Of a stretch of DNA of 22,746 nucleotides, positions 7,575 through 15,692 are shown piece by piece. The notes under the pieces are model-generated. The model was not told the origin of the DNA and ran no database searches. It worked only from the letters and a program-made list of their open reading frames with translations. How positions within the stretch are numbered: position 1 is the stretch's first letter; each line of letters starts with the position of its first letter. Both the position numbers and the translations under genes were made by a program. The stretch comes from JAFGFG01 sp964442905 (GTDB taxonomy: Archaea > Aenigmatarchaeota > Aenigmatarchaeia > QMZP01 > JAFGSV01): contig CAYUBD010000014.1 in NCBI GenBank assembly GCA_964442905.1, forward strand, positions 1-22,746. Direction: 5' to 3'.

Positions 7575-10500
7575 ATGGAGGAAATCCTTAGGCGTGCTGC
7601 TATACTGGGGCTAGTGTCAGCCCTTTTCGTCCTGACGGCAGTGATGGACCCGGCTTTCACGGGCATGACGGCGTTTCATTCTGAGGGCGATTCCAATCTC
7701 ACCATATGGGACGAGACTGACACCGAAGGGGGCGGTCAAGATAAATACACATACCCCACAAACAGCCTGTCCTACAGCGGGTGCAACGACTTCAAGAAGA
7801 GTGGCCCGGGTTACTGGAATGTCTACTTCTTCGCCAACTATACCAACAGCACAGGTGACCCCATAGACAACCTCACAGGGAACTGCGAGATAAGGCTGAA
7901 CAAGACCGGCATATTGACTTCATGGGGAAATATGTCCTACAACGAGAGTTCATACCTGTGGCAGTACAACACGACTTTCACCTATAAAGGTGCAAGGGAA
8001 TGGGAGGTGAACTGCACCAGTGCATCATATTCAGACATATATCTGGCTGATTCAAATGGCGTGGAAATTATAAACTCCGAGCCATGTATATTCGGCAGGA
8101 AGACAATCGGGGGCCCGCTAAAGAACCTCAGCTGCTCCGAAGAAGTGACATGCCATTACTACCTGAATCTCAACTCTACGGATGACGACGCCAACGATCC
8201 CCTGACTTATGACCACCTCTCGAACGGCTGGGATGAAAGCTACATGGACCTGGAAGGCAATGGTCATTTCACAGTACTCATAACCAGTAACAGTGACCCG
8301 TCCTCCTTTAACATCACGTTCACTGTGACAGACACGGGCTCCTCAACAGCTGCAGCCTACATGCTCATAAACGAGAATTACACAAACGATGCTCCAATCT
8401 TCAGCACACTGCCGACTGAAGCTACAGAAGATGTGCAGTTCAATGAAACAAATAATCCTGATTCAGTTATAACGGCCACTGATGAGGAGGATAACATACC
8501 CTTCGTTTTCAACCTCACGTTCCTCAGCTGTCAGAAAGCACACTGGATTGAATATCCGACAGACAACTGCACGCTGTTCAACTTCACCACATCAGGCGAC
8601 AATCTGACGATACTCAACTTCACCCCCACAAACTGGGATGTCGGCACATATGAGATAAATTTCACAGTCGAGGACAACGGCTCATGGCAGTTCGGATATA
8701 ATGCAACGAACTCCACAATCGTCTGGTTCAGTGTAACCAACGTAAACGATCTGCCAGCCATAACGCCATGGAACGGAACGGAAATTGAATTAAACCAGGG
8801 TCAACAGATGTACATGCTTTTCAACGGGACGGACATAGAGAACGACACGCTCATATTCAACGCCACGACGCTGCTGTGGAACGAGAGCAACCTGAGCTAT
8901 TATGTCTACTCCAATGCAAGCCTTTTCCCTATAGCTACAAACAACACTTACTATCCGAATGAATCAGCCTATGGCATCATGGATTTCATGCTGGCAAACA
9001 GCCACGTGGGAAACTACACTGTGAACGTAACAGTCACAGACAACGGCACGGACACATACGAAAACCTGACAAGCTACATGCTCATCAATTTAACGATACT
9101 GAATGTGAACGATCCTCCAGCGCTTGAAAACATCACGGACACGTTGCCGGGGGCCGTCCAGGAGATGCCGTATTATTACTATTTCAATGCGAGCGATCCG
9201 GATCTCCTGACAATATACGGAGACAACCTCACATTCACTTATGATTTCACGTTCTGTGAGACCCCCAACGGGACAGAATGCGACATAGAACAGGACAATT
9301 CAACATTCAGCCTCACCCGGATAAGCAACACCACGGCGGAATTCTATGTATATGCAGTAAGGAATGACAGCGGAAACTACACGATAAACATAACAGTCGA
9401 GGACGACGAAGGAATCATGAACTGGAGCCTTGTGAACCTCACGATACAGCCTGACGAAGCACCGGTAATCAGCGCAGTCACGCTGCTGACAGGGACACAG
9501 AACCAGACGTTCTCCTACTACTTCAACATCACGGACCCGGAGAACGACACGCTTGACATAACCAATATCACGCTTTACAGGAATCTTACAGCTCTAGCCA
9601 TCAACTTGTTCCCTGTAGATATCAATACAAGCACATATCCGCCCATATACAATCTTTCCATGAATTACACCAATCTGACCAACGCACAGGTCGGCAATTA
9701 TACGCTGGAGATAAACGCCACGGACATATGGAACAGGACAACGACACATTACATGAACATATCAGTGGCGAACATCAACGACCAGCCCCAGATAATCAAC
9801 TGGACGAACTGTGATGATTATGCCACATATCCACTGAACGCGACCCTGTCTGAAAACATAGACTACTGCATCATGCTCAACAATCCGGACCCGGACCTTC
9901 TGGTTCCGAAAGAAATCTACTCGGAGCACGTCACATACACCATGAATCTGGAACAATGCACATCCAGCATGGATTACTATCCGAGCGGTAACTGTTCAGG
10001 AATTGGAGCAGGCGGCATGGATATAGACTACGATGACGGCTGGATTATTTTCACTGCTGAGAATGAGACATGGCACGGCAACTACACATACAACCTCACT
10101 ATCAATGACTCTACAGGCAGCACGGCAAGCAAGCTGTTCACCATGGAAATCCTGCCGGTCAACGACCAGCCTGTCCTGCACAATATCAATGAAACATACA
10201 ACATCACGGCCGAAGTCATGTTCAATTTCACTGTGAACGCGACAGATGAAGAGAACAACACGCCATTCTTCTATGATGTCAGCTTTACATGGTGCGATAG
10301 CCCCCCCTGCGACCTTTTCACGATAGACAACGCCACCGGGGCTGTCAACTTCACAGCCACCATGGGAGATGTAGGCAACTACACGGCTAATTTCACTGTC
10401 AGGGATACTGCAAATGCGACCTTCGGACTCCCATATTCTGAAAATGCCACAGGATGGCAAATGTCCAACGTGTCAGTTTCCAAGCAGTATCATGCACCTA

Positions 10501-11900
10501 CAATTACCTACTTCTACCCACAGGGGATAGGGCTTGAGGCCTACAACATGACAGAAGGCACAGTAAAAACATTCCAGTACCAGGCCAACGACACCACTGA
10601 CAACGACACGCTTACATGCTACTGGTATTTCGATGACGGGACAAACATCACATTCATAACGCCGGACACGACACTGCCGGATTACGACCAGCTTGAAAAT
10701 CCGGTCTATAACTGCAATACAACCCCCGGCGGGGCTCTTGGAAACTGGTATTACCCTGTGACCTATGACGACGCGCTGAACCTTTCCCAGAGGGATGTGG
10801 ATATGATACTGTCCGTCGTAGACCCCCAGGGATTCGTTGTCAATGACAGCGTATCCATGACGGCTGTAGGAAGCAACAGGCCGCCAAGGTTCCCAAAAAC
10901 ATCGCCCATACAGTCACCCATAAAATGGTTTGCGGGCATGTCCATAACTCCCATAGACCTGGACGACTATTTCGCGGACGATTACGGTGAGGTTCTGGAG
11001 TATGCGTATACTGGCGCCTCGATGGTAGGCGTAACCATCAACGAAGACAATACTGTCACATTTTCATCACCGAGTTGGTTCGGCACGGATTCCATACAAT
11101 TCAACGCCAGTGATTCCCAGAATGCAAGCAACGTCAGCAACACCGTCACTCTGGAGGTTGAATATCAGGCACCCAGGGAGGTAGACAGGCCGGTGACGGT
11201 GTACCAATCAAAGGTAGCATCCATGCATATCATAGTGGACGAGATAATCAAAGTCCTGGCCCTCAACAGCAGCAGGGCAAGGGTCGTTATAGACAACGAC
11301 GGTGATTATGACCTGAAAGAGATAAAGCTCAGCACGTTCACGAACGTGACCAACATAACGCTGGGTCTCGATGACGTGTACATAGAAGAACTGAAATCAG
11401 GAAAAAACTTCACCACCTGGCTCAATATAACAATAGGCGACCTTGACGAGGGGACGTATCTGGCGCACATCTTCGCCAATTCCACAAAGCCTGCCATTCT
11501 GGAGTCCGCAACCCTGAACATAAAGGTCACCCCATCCAACTCCACAAAACTCATCATACAGATAGTCATGGTCAAGGACCTGTTCGAGGAGAACCCTGAA
11601 TGCATGGAACTGTTCGGGCTTATATTGCAGGCTGAAGAGGCACTCAGCGAGGATAATATGGAAGAGGCCGGAAGGCTGACACAGCTGGCTATGGACAACT
11701 GCCAGGACATGATAGATTACGCGAAGCTGCATAAAGATGAGACATTCACAGGCATGCCTTCGTTAGTGGGTCAGATATTCCTGAACCCATTCTTTGTCAT
11801 GGGTTTTATAATAGCGCTTCTCGCACTTGCCATGGGAGGCTACTGGTTCATGTCTAAGAGGGTGGCGAAGGCAGAACCCAAGAAGATAAATGCGGAGTAG
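7575..11900 (+). CDS. Giant cadherin-like, sequon-rich surface protein (1441 aa)
   Basis: An N-terminal hydrophobic segment (about residues 6-30) is a signal peptide or anchor. The ectodomain is a string of beta-sandwich repeats of about 100-125 aa, marked by VGNYT-type motifs (for example NWDVGTYEINFTVED near 348, DVGNYTANFTVRD near 927) and by NVNDPP/NINDQP linkers typical of cadherin-like CADG folds. Hand counting gives about 97 N-x-S/T sequons, roughly one per 15 residues, implying very heavy N-glycosylation. Several repeats carry a Cys pair with a variable loop. Residues about 1210-1320 are another Ig-like domain and about 1325-1395 a helical segment. A membrane helix (about 1402-1428) and a short cytoplasmic tail follow. 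The role is probably structural or adhesive. It lies divergent to the MoxR operon, and its stop is 6 nt from the convergent primase stop. Confidence 0.9.
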   Translation: MEEILRRAAILGLVSALFVLTAVMDPAFTGMTAFHSEGDSNLTIWDETDTEGGGQDKYTYPTNSLSYSGCNDFKKSGPGYWNVYFFANYTNSTGDPIDNLTGNCEIRLNKTGILTSWGNMSYNESSYLWQYNTTFTYKGAREWEVNCTSASYSDIYLADSNGVEIINSEPCIFGRKTIGGPLKNLSCSEEVTCHYYLNLNSTDDDANDPLTYDHLSNGWDESYMDLEGNGHFTVLITSNSDPSSFNITFTVTDTGSSTAAAYMLINENYTNDAPIFSTLPTEATEDVQFNETNNPDSVITATDEEDNIPFVFNLTFLSCQKAHWIEYPTDNCTLFNFTTSGDNLTILNFTPTNWDVGTYEINFTVEDNGSWQFGYNATNSTIVWFSVTNVNDLPAITPWNGTEIELNQGQQMYMLFNGTDIENDTLIFNATTLLWNESNLSYYVYSNASLFPIATNNTYYPNESAYGIMDFMLANSHVGNYTVNVTVTDNGTDTYENLTSYMLINLTILNVNDPPALENITDTLPGAVQEMPYYYYFNASDPDLLTIYGDNLTFTYDFTFCETPNGTECDIEQDNSTFSLTRISNTTAEFYVYAVRNDSGNYTINITVEDDEGIMNWSLVNLTIQPDEAPVISAVTLLTGTQNQTFSYYFNITDPENDTLDITNITLYRNLTALAINLFPVDINTSTYPPIYNLSMNYTNLTNAQVGNYTLEINATDIWNRTTTHYMNISVANINDQPQIINWTNCDDYATYPLNATLSENIDYCIMLNNPDPDLLVPKEIYSEHVTYTMNLEQCTSSMDYYPSGNCSGIGAGGMDIDYDDGWIIFTAENETWHGNYTYNLTINDSTGSTASKLFTMEILPVNDQPVLHNINETYNITAEVMFNFTVNATDEENNTPFFYDVSFTWCDSPPCDLFTIDNATGAVNFTATMGDVGNYTANFTVRDTANATFGLPYSENATGWQMSNVSVSKQYHAPTITYFYPQGIGLEAYNMTEGTVKTFQYQANDTTDNDTLTCYWYFDDGTNITFITPDTTLPDYDQLENPVYNCNTTPGGALGNWYYPVTYDDALNLSQRDVDMILSVVDPQGFVVNDSVSMTAVGSNRPPRFPKTSPIQSPIKWFAGMSITPIDLDDYFADDYGEVLEYAYTGASMVGVTINEDNTVTFSSPSWFGTDSIQFNASDSQNASNVSNTVTLEVEYQAPREVDRPVTVYQSKVASMHIIVDEIIKVLALNSSRARVVIDNDGDYDLKEIKLSTFTNVTNITLGLDDVYIEELKSGKNFTTWLNITIGDLDEGTYLAHIFANSTKPAILESATLNIKVTPSNSTKLIIQIVMVKDLFEENPECMELFGLILQAEEALSEDNMEEAGRLTQLAMDNCQDMIDYAKLHKDETFTGMPSLVGQIFLNPFFVMGFIIALLALAMGGYWFMSKRVAKAEPKKINAE

Positions 11901-11906
11901 GTGCAT

Positions 11907-13169
11907 TCACTTCTTCTTCAGTTTCCTCAGAGCATAGTTCACCGGATTCTTTATGGATTTCTTGTCCCCTCCGCACAGCGCTTCGGGCTGGCAGACCCCG
12001 AAGCTCTCATAGTAACCGGGGTTGGCGCAGTTGGGAGGTGGCTTTGGCTTTCCTCTCCTTTCATGCCAGCGTATCTGGCCTTTCATGTAACCTTCCCTCA
12101 GCTGCGGGCTGTTCTTTTCGTTCCACTTCAGCAGGACCTCTGTTATCTGGTCCCATTTCCAGCCAAGCGATGAGAAGTAGTTTATAAGAATGAGAAGGCT
12201 CCTCTTTTTCCCATCTGAAATCCCTTTCAGTATGTTCTTAACACACGGCGGGGCCAGCTCCACAGGGACAGCACTTTTGGGCGTAAACAGCCTCCTTACT
12301 TTCCTCACTTTATCAATCTCACGCTTCGCGGTCCAGTCGACGGCTTCAGTCACGAGCATTGCAGCTTCGTCCTTTTCGGATTCCGTGAGAAAATTCCTTA
12401 TGAATCTCACTTTCCCGGGTAACGCATCCTCTTTTTTGAAGTCATCCAGCTCTCCTGGCCTGAGGGGAAGAGAAACCATATGGCTTTTTTCATGCAGGGA
12501 ATACGGAAGCCTGAACAGGTGCCTCGGCGATATCAGGACAGCGTCCACATCAACCACCTTGAACGGGTCTATGCCGTCATCTGCCATTATCTCACCCACC
12601 TTCTTCCCTGTCTGCTCGGCCAGTTCTTCCATGCTCCACTTCTTCAGCAGCTCCTTCTCCAGCCTGCGTCTTGAGAAATCACGAATATAATTAACGATAC
12701 TCCTTGCAACTGCTGGATACTGCGCGCTTATAGGCACGTAATCGACATTCTCAGGGAAGGATTCGTACGGTATCCCCATATGGAATCCGGTGCCGCCCGT
12801 GAACTTGACAGACACATTCTTTACACCGTGCTTTTTGAGTGAATGAAGAAACACATGCACAGCCACTTTTCCATGTTCTGTATTCTCACAGTCCATGTCA
12901 AGTATAAGGTCCCAGCCCGTCCGGCCTTTCTCATATTTATCAGAGCCCACTGACATAGGGTTTGACCATCTCTCAAGCGAGCCGTGAAAAGCCACAGCAC
13001 CATTGCTGACAAGCGTTGTTATATCCTTCGGATATACGAGAGTGTTGGGCCTGGTTGAGAATGCACCGTCCCTGAAGACGCCGACCACTTCCCTGCTTTT
13101 TGATATCTTCAGCAGCGCTTCCTGCACGTCCTCCCTCTTGTAATATGCGTACACTTCCCTCATGCTCAT
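11907..13169 (-). CDS. Fused archaeal DNA primase (PriS-PriL single chain)
   Basis: Numbering is from the most upstream ATG (13217). The catalytic small-subunit fold is marked by the Asp pair in DLILDMD (D107, D109), by SVKFTGGTGFH (136-146), which matches the PriS S-G-G-x-G-x-H loop, and by VVDVDAVLISPRHLFRLPYS (221-240), which carries the third metal-binding Asp and the R-L-P-x-S-L-H motif. The C-terminal 110 residues hold four cysteines (C325, C397, C409, C415), as in the iron-sulfur domain of PriL. One chain therefore joins PriS with a shortened PriL, as known for the Nanoarchaeum equitans primase. It makes RNA/DNA primers at the replication fork. I chose the start at 13169 (MSMREVYAYYKR, 420 aa) because a TATA-like element lies 25 nt upstream. 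The divergent neighbour encodes GINS51. Confidence 0.9.
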   Translation of the reverse strand: MSMREVYAYYKREDVQEALLKISKSREVVGVFRDGAFSTRPNTLVYPKDITTLVSNGAVAFHGSLERWSNPMSVGSDKYEKGRTGWDLILDMDCENTEHGKVAVHVFLHSLKKHGVKNVSVKFTGGTGFHMGIPYESFPENVDYVPISAQYPAVARSIVNYIRDFSRRRLEKELLKKWSMEELAEQTGKKVGEIMADDGIDPFKVVDVDAVLISPRHLFRLPYSLHEKSHMVSLPLRPGELDDFKKEDALPGKVRFIRNFLTESEKDEAAMLVTEAVDWTAKREIDKVRKVRRLFTPKSAVPVELAPPCVKNILKGISDGKKRSLLILINYFSSLGWKWDQITEVLLKWNEKNSPQLREGYMKGQIRWHERRGKPKPPPNCANPGYYESFGVCQPEALCGGDKKSIKNPVNYALRKLKKK

Positions 13170-13186
13170 GATATTGATGTGCATTA

Positions 13187-13212
13187 CAGTTTTAAAAAAT
13201 ACGGATATAATT
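13187..13212. promoter_or_regulatory. Divergent primase/GINS51 promoter region
   Basis: The 57-nt space between the two preferred starts contains a near-symmetric TTTTAAAA-type box (about 13190-13197) and GATATAAT (13204-13211). The first lies 25 nt before the primase ATG at 13169 and about 32 nt before the GINS ATG at 13227. It could serve both strands. Which box serves which gene is not certain. Confidence 0.45.
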
Positions 13213-13226
13213 AACATGTGGAGAGC

Positions 13227-13733
13227 ATGATTACCTACGAGACGCTGAGGAAGATAGAGCAGGAGGAGAAGAATTCTGTAAAGCTTACCCTGTTGCCTCC
13301 AAATTTCCTGCAGGAAGCAATGGATTACCTCGAGAAGAAGGAAACGATAGCAGATGGCAATGAAGAAAACGTAAATCTGGCCAGGCAGAGGGTTGAGACC
13401 ATAATGCAGATGCGTGAGCGGAAGATAGTGAACCTGACGCTTTCCTTTGTGAGGTCTGGTGCAGTCCCTGAGAACATGTCACATGCGGAGAGGGAGCTGT
13501 TCGATAAGATAGTCAGGAACGTCCAGGACTTCCAGGGCCAGAGAAAAAAGGTGATGTCAGGCGAGAAGTTCCCGATGAAGGCCGTGGCATTCATCCAGGA
13601 GATTCAGCAGTTCGTGGGCATAGACATGGGTTATTACGGTCCGTACAAGGCCGGTGACATCGCAACAGTGCCTGAGGAAAACGCCAAAGTGCTCATAGAA
13701 AAGGGTGCAAGCGAGCTTGTTGAGCCTGGGTAG
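13227..13733 (+). CDS. gins51: GINS complex subunit, archaeal GINS51 type
   Basis: The protein begins MITYETLRKIEQEEKNS, the usual opening of archaeal GINS51. A helical A domain follows, with RERKIVNLTL and ENMSHAERELFDKI matching family patterns. A small C-terminal B domain ends the protein (YGPYKAGDIATVPEENAKVL). The order A then B is that of the Sld5/Psf1-like GINS51, not GINS23. GINS joins MCM and Cdc45/RecJ-like proteins in the replicative helicase. The length (168 aa) is normal. The ATG at 13227 is preceded by GGAG at 13220-13223; the in-frame GTG at 13218 would add three residues. It is divergent from the primase and upstream of PINA, so this is a replication neighbourhood. No GINS23 gene is visible in the window. 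Confidence 0.88.
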   Translation: MITYETLRKIEQEEKNSVKLTLLPPNFLQEAMDYLEKKETIADGNEENVNLARQRVETIMQMRERKIVNLTLSFVRSGAVPENMSHAERELFDKIVRNVQDFQGQRKKVMSGEKFPMKAVAFIQEIQQFVGIDMGYYGPYKAGDIATVPEENAKVLIEKGASELVEPG

Positions 13734-13738
13734 TACCA

Positions 13739-13753
13739 AAACCTTTATAAAGC
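13739..13753 (+). promoter_or_regulatory. Strong BRE/TATA promoter upstream of PINA
   Basis: AAAACCTTTATAAAGC is a textbook archaeal BRE plus TATA element. The predicted transcription start is near 13772, leaving a leader of about 97 nt before the ATG at 13869, unlike the leaderless genes around it. The leader ends with AAGGAG, a Shine-Dalgarno motif. Confidence 0.6.
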
Positions 13754-13769
13754 CTTCTTTACATACTAC

Positions 13770-13782
13770 TGTTTAGTAAACA
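13770..13782. promoter_or_regulatory. Perfect 13-nt palindrome at the predicted start of PINA transcription
   Basis: TGTTTAGTAAACA is a perfect inverted repeat around one central base. It covers the position about 25 nt downstream of the TATA box, which is where a repressor would block initiation. It could be an operator; no regulator is identified. Confidence 0.4.
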
Positions 13783-13868
13783 CGCTTTTTCTGACAAAGT
13801 TAGAACAAAGAGTAGATACGAATAAAACGCATAAGTCATAAAAGACAACAATAAGGAGTTGATATAAC

Positions 13869-15619
13869 ATGATAGATGCAAAGAAGATAGTTCCTGACAC
13901 GAGCGTACTCATAGCCGGGACGCTCTCGGAACTTATAGAAAAAGACAAACTGAAAAAAGCCAGGATTATCATACCGATGACCGTGATAGACGAACTGCAG
14001 GCGCAGGCGTCAAGGCACAAGGACATCGGTTTTCAGGGTCTGGATGAGATCAAGAAGATAAGAGAAATTGGCGAAAAGAAGGGAGTCAAGATAGAATTCG
14101 TGGGCCAGAGGCCTACGATGGAAGAGATAAACCTTGCCAGAAAGGGAAGGATAGACGCCATAATAAGGGACGTCGCCAAAAAGGAGAATGCCACGCTTGT
14201 TACAGGAGATTACGTTCAGGCGCTCGTTGGAGAGGCCGAGAACGTCTCTGTCAGGTATGTACCGAAAGAGAAGACAACCAAGGTCGATCTTGAGGATTTC
14301 TTCACAAATGAGACGCAGTCCGTGCACATGAAGGTCGGCGTCAGGCCCATGGCCAAGAAGGGAAGACCCGGGCAGGTCAGGCTTGAGGCTATAAGACAGG
14401 AAAAGTGCACAGAAAAGGAGATAAAGGGCATCATAGAACAGGTAATGTCGAAGACCAGGATAGACCCTCAGTCGTTCATAGAGATAAGCAAGCAGGGCGC
14501 AATGGTTGTCCAGATGGGCAACTACAGGATATCCATAACCAGGCCACCGTTCTCGGATGCGCTTGAACTGACTGCTGTAAGGCCTATCATGAAGGCCAAG
14601 CTGAGCGATTACAATCTGCATAAAGAGCTGGAGAATAACATAACAGGAAGATCCAGCGGCGTGCTGATAGCAGGACCACCGGGTTCCGGGAAGTCGACAT
14701 TCGCAGCCAGCCTTGCAGATTATCTCGTGGCGCACGACAAGGTCGTCAAGACATTCGAGCAGCCCAGAGATCTCCAGGTGGGTCCAGAGGTCACTGAATA
14801 CGCACCTCTTGAGGGTAACTGGGAGAAGACAGCGGAGCTGCTTCTGCTGGTAAGGCCCGACTACACCATATTCGACGAGATAAGAAGAACACCCGATTTC
14901 AGGGTATTCGGTGACATGCGTCTTGCAGGCGTAGGTATGGTAGGCGTTGTGCACGCCACAGGACCTGTAGCTGCCATACAGAGATTTGTCGGCAGGCTGG
15001 AGCTGGGCGTGATACCACACGTGATAGACACTGTGATATACATAGACGCAGGCAGGATAGAGAAGGTATTCAGCATATCCCTGACTGTAAAGGTGCCTCA
15101 CGGCATGAAGTCCGACGACCTCACAAGACCTGTGGTCGAGGTCAGGGATTTCGCGTCCAAGGAACTCGAATACGAGATATACACGTTCGGAGAAGAGAAC
15201 GTGGTCATACCTGTCAAGGGCTCTGGCGCTGCCAAGGAGAGCGGCGTCGAAAAGCTGGCCAAGGAGACGCTCTACAGCAAGCTCAGGNNNNNNNNNNNNN
15301 NNNNNNNNNNNNNNNNNNNNNNNNNNNNNNNNNNNNNNNNNNNNNNNNNNNNNNNNNNNNNNNNNNNNNNNNNNNNNNNNNNNNNNNCAAGGAGAGCGGC
15401 GTCGAAAAGCTGGCCAAGGAGACGCTCTACAGCAAGCTCAGGAGATGGGACCCCGGAATGGGCATAGAGTTCAGCGGAGACAACAGGATAACAGTGAAGG
15501 TGAGAAGCGATGTCGTGCCAAAGATGATAGGAAAGAAGGGCGTCCGCATAGAGCAGATAGAGCGAGAGATCGGCATGAAGATAAATGTCGAGTCCAAAGA
15601 CGGTTCACCTAAGAGATAA
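13869..15619 (+). CDS. pina: PINA-type PIN-ATPase-KH protein (interrupted by an assembly gap)
   Basis: The N-terminal PIN domain (about residues 1-135) has the expected acidic residues D10 (PDTSVLI), E42 (VIDELQAQ), D96 and D114 (TGDYV). The central VirB11/PilT-like ATPase has Walker A GPPGSGKST (269-277) and Walker B YTIFDE (332-337). After the gap comes a C-terminal KH domain with an IGKKG loop. This order is that of archaeal PINA; the Sulfolobus protein is a hexameric ATPase that promotes Holliday-junction branch migration with Hjm and Hjc. The ORF breaks only because of 100 N (15288-15387) and a 55-nt duplicated flank. Removing both joins 473 codons to 58 codons in frame, giving 531 aa ending at TAA 15617-15619. 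AAGGAG precedes the ATG. Confidence 0.92.
15233..15287. repeat. 55-nt duplicate flank, copy 1 (assembly overlap)
   Basis: The 55 nt directly before the N run are identical to the 55 nt directly after it (15388-15442). Both lie in the PINA gene. This is the pattern of two contigs with overlapping ends joined by a standard gap, not a biological repeat. Confidence 0.9.
15288..15387. other. Assembly gap of exactly 100 N
   Basis: The run is exactly 100 N, the conventional length for a gap of unknown size in a scaffold. It sits between the two copies of the 55-nt repeat, so its true length is probably zero or negative. Confidence 0.98.
15388..15442. repeat. 55-nt duplicate flank, copy 2 (assembly overlap)
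   Basis: Identical to 15233-15287. It shifts the reading frame relative to the sequence before the gap, so the apparent protein after the gap in the original frame is not real. Confidence 0.9.
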
Positions 15620-15662
15620 CACTTTCAGCTGGTCTCAGGTCGCTTGTCTGGTACCCTATTAA

Positions 15663-15671
15663 CTTTAAAAC
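15663..15671 (+). promoter_or_regulatory. TATA-like promoter of the 15693 gene
   Basis: CTTTAAAAC is centred about 26 nt upstream of the ATG at 15693, matching the leaderless spacing seen for most genes here. Confidence 0.6.
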
Positions 15672-15692
15672 CTACTCTTCAATAATAAAAGT

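Noticed and set aside
13170..13217. Primase extended to the ATG at 13217
   Set aside because: The extra 16 residues are a hydrophobic stretch unlike primase N-termini. This start would touch the GINS start and use its promoter sequence; 13169 has a TATA-like box at the right distance.
14010..15101. 363-codon open frame on the minus strand
   Set aside because: It lies wholly opposite the PINA coding sequence, which has clear PIN, Walker A and Walker B motifs. The antisense product has no recognisable domain and is Tyr/Cys/Leu rich, as expected for a shadow of a biased gene.
15388..15467. Arg/Ser-rich tail read in the original frame after the gap
   Set aside because: It comes from reading through the N run in the wrong frame. 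The correct frame after the gap encodes the KH domain ending at 15619.
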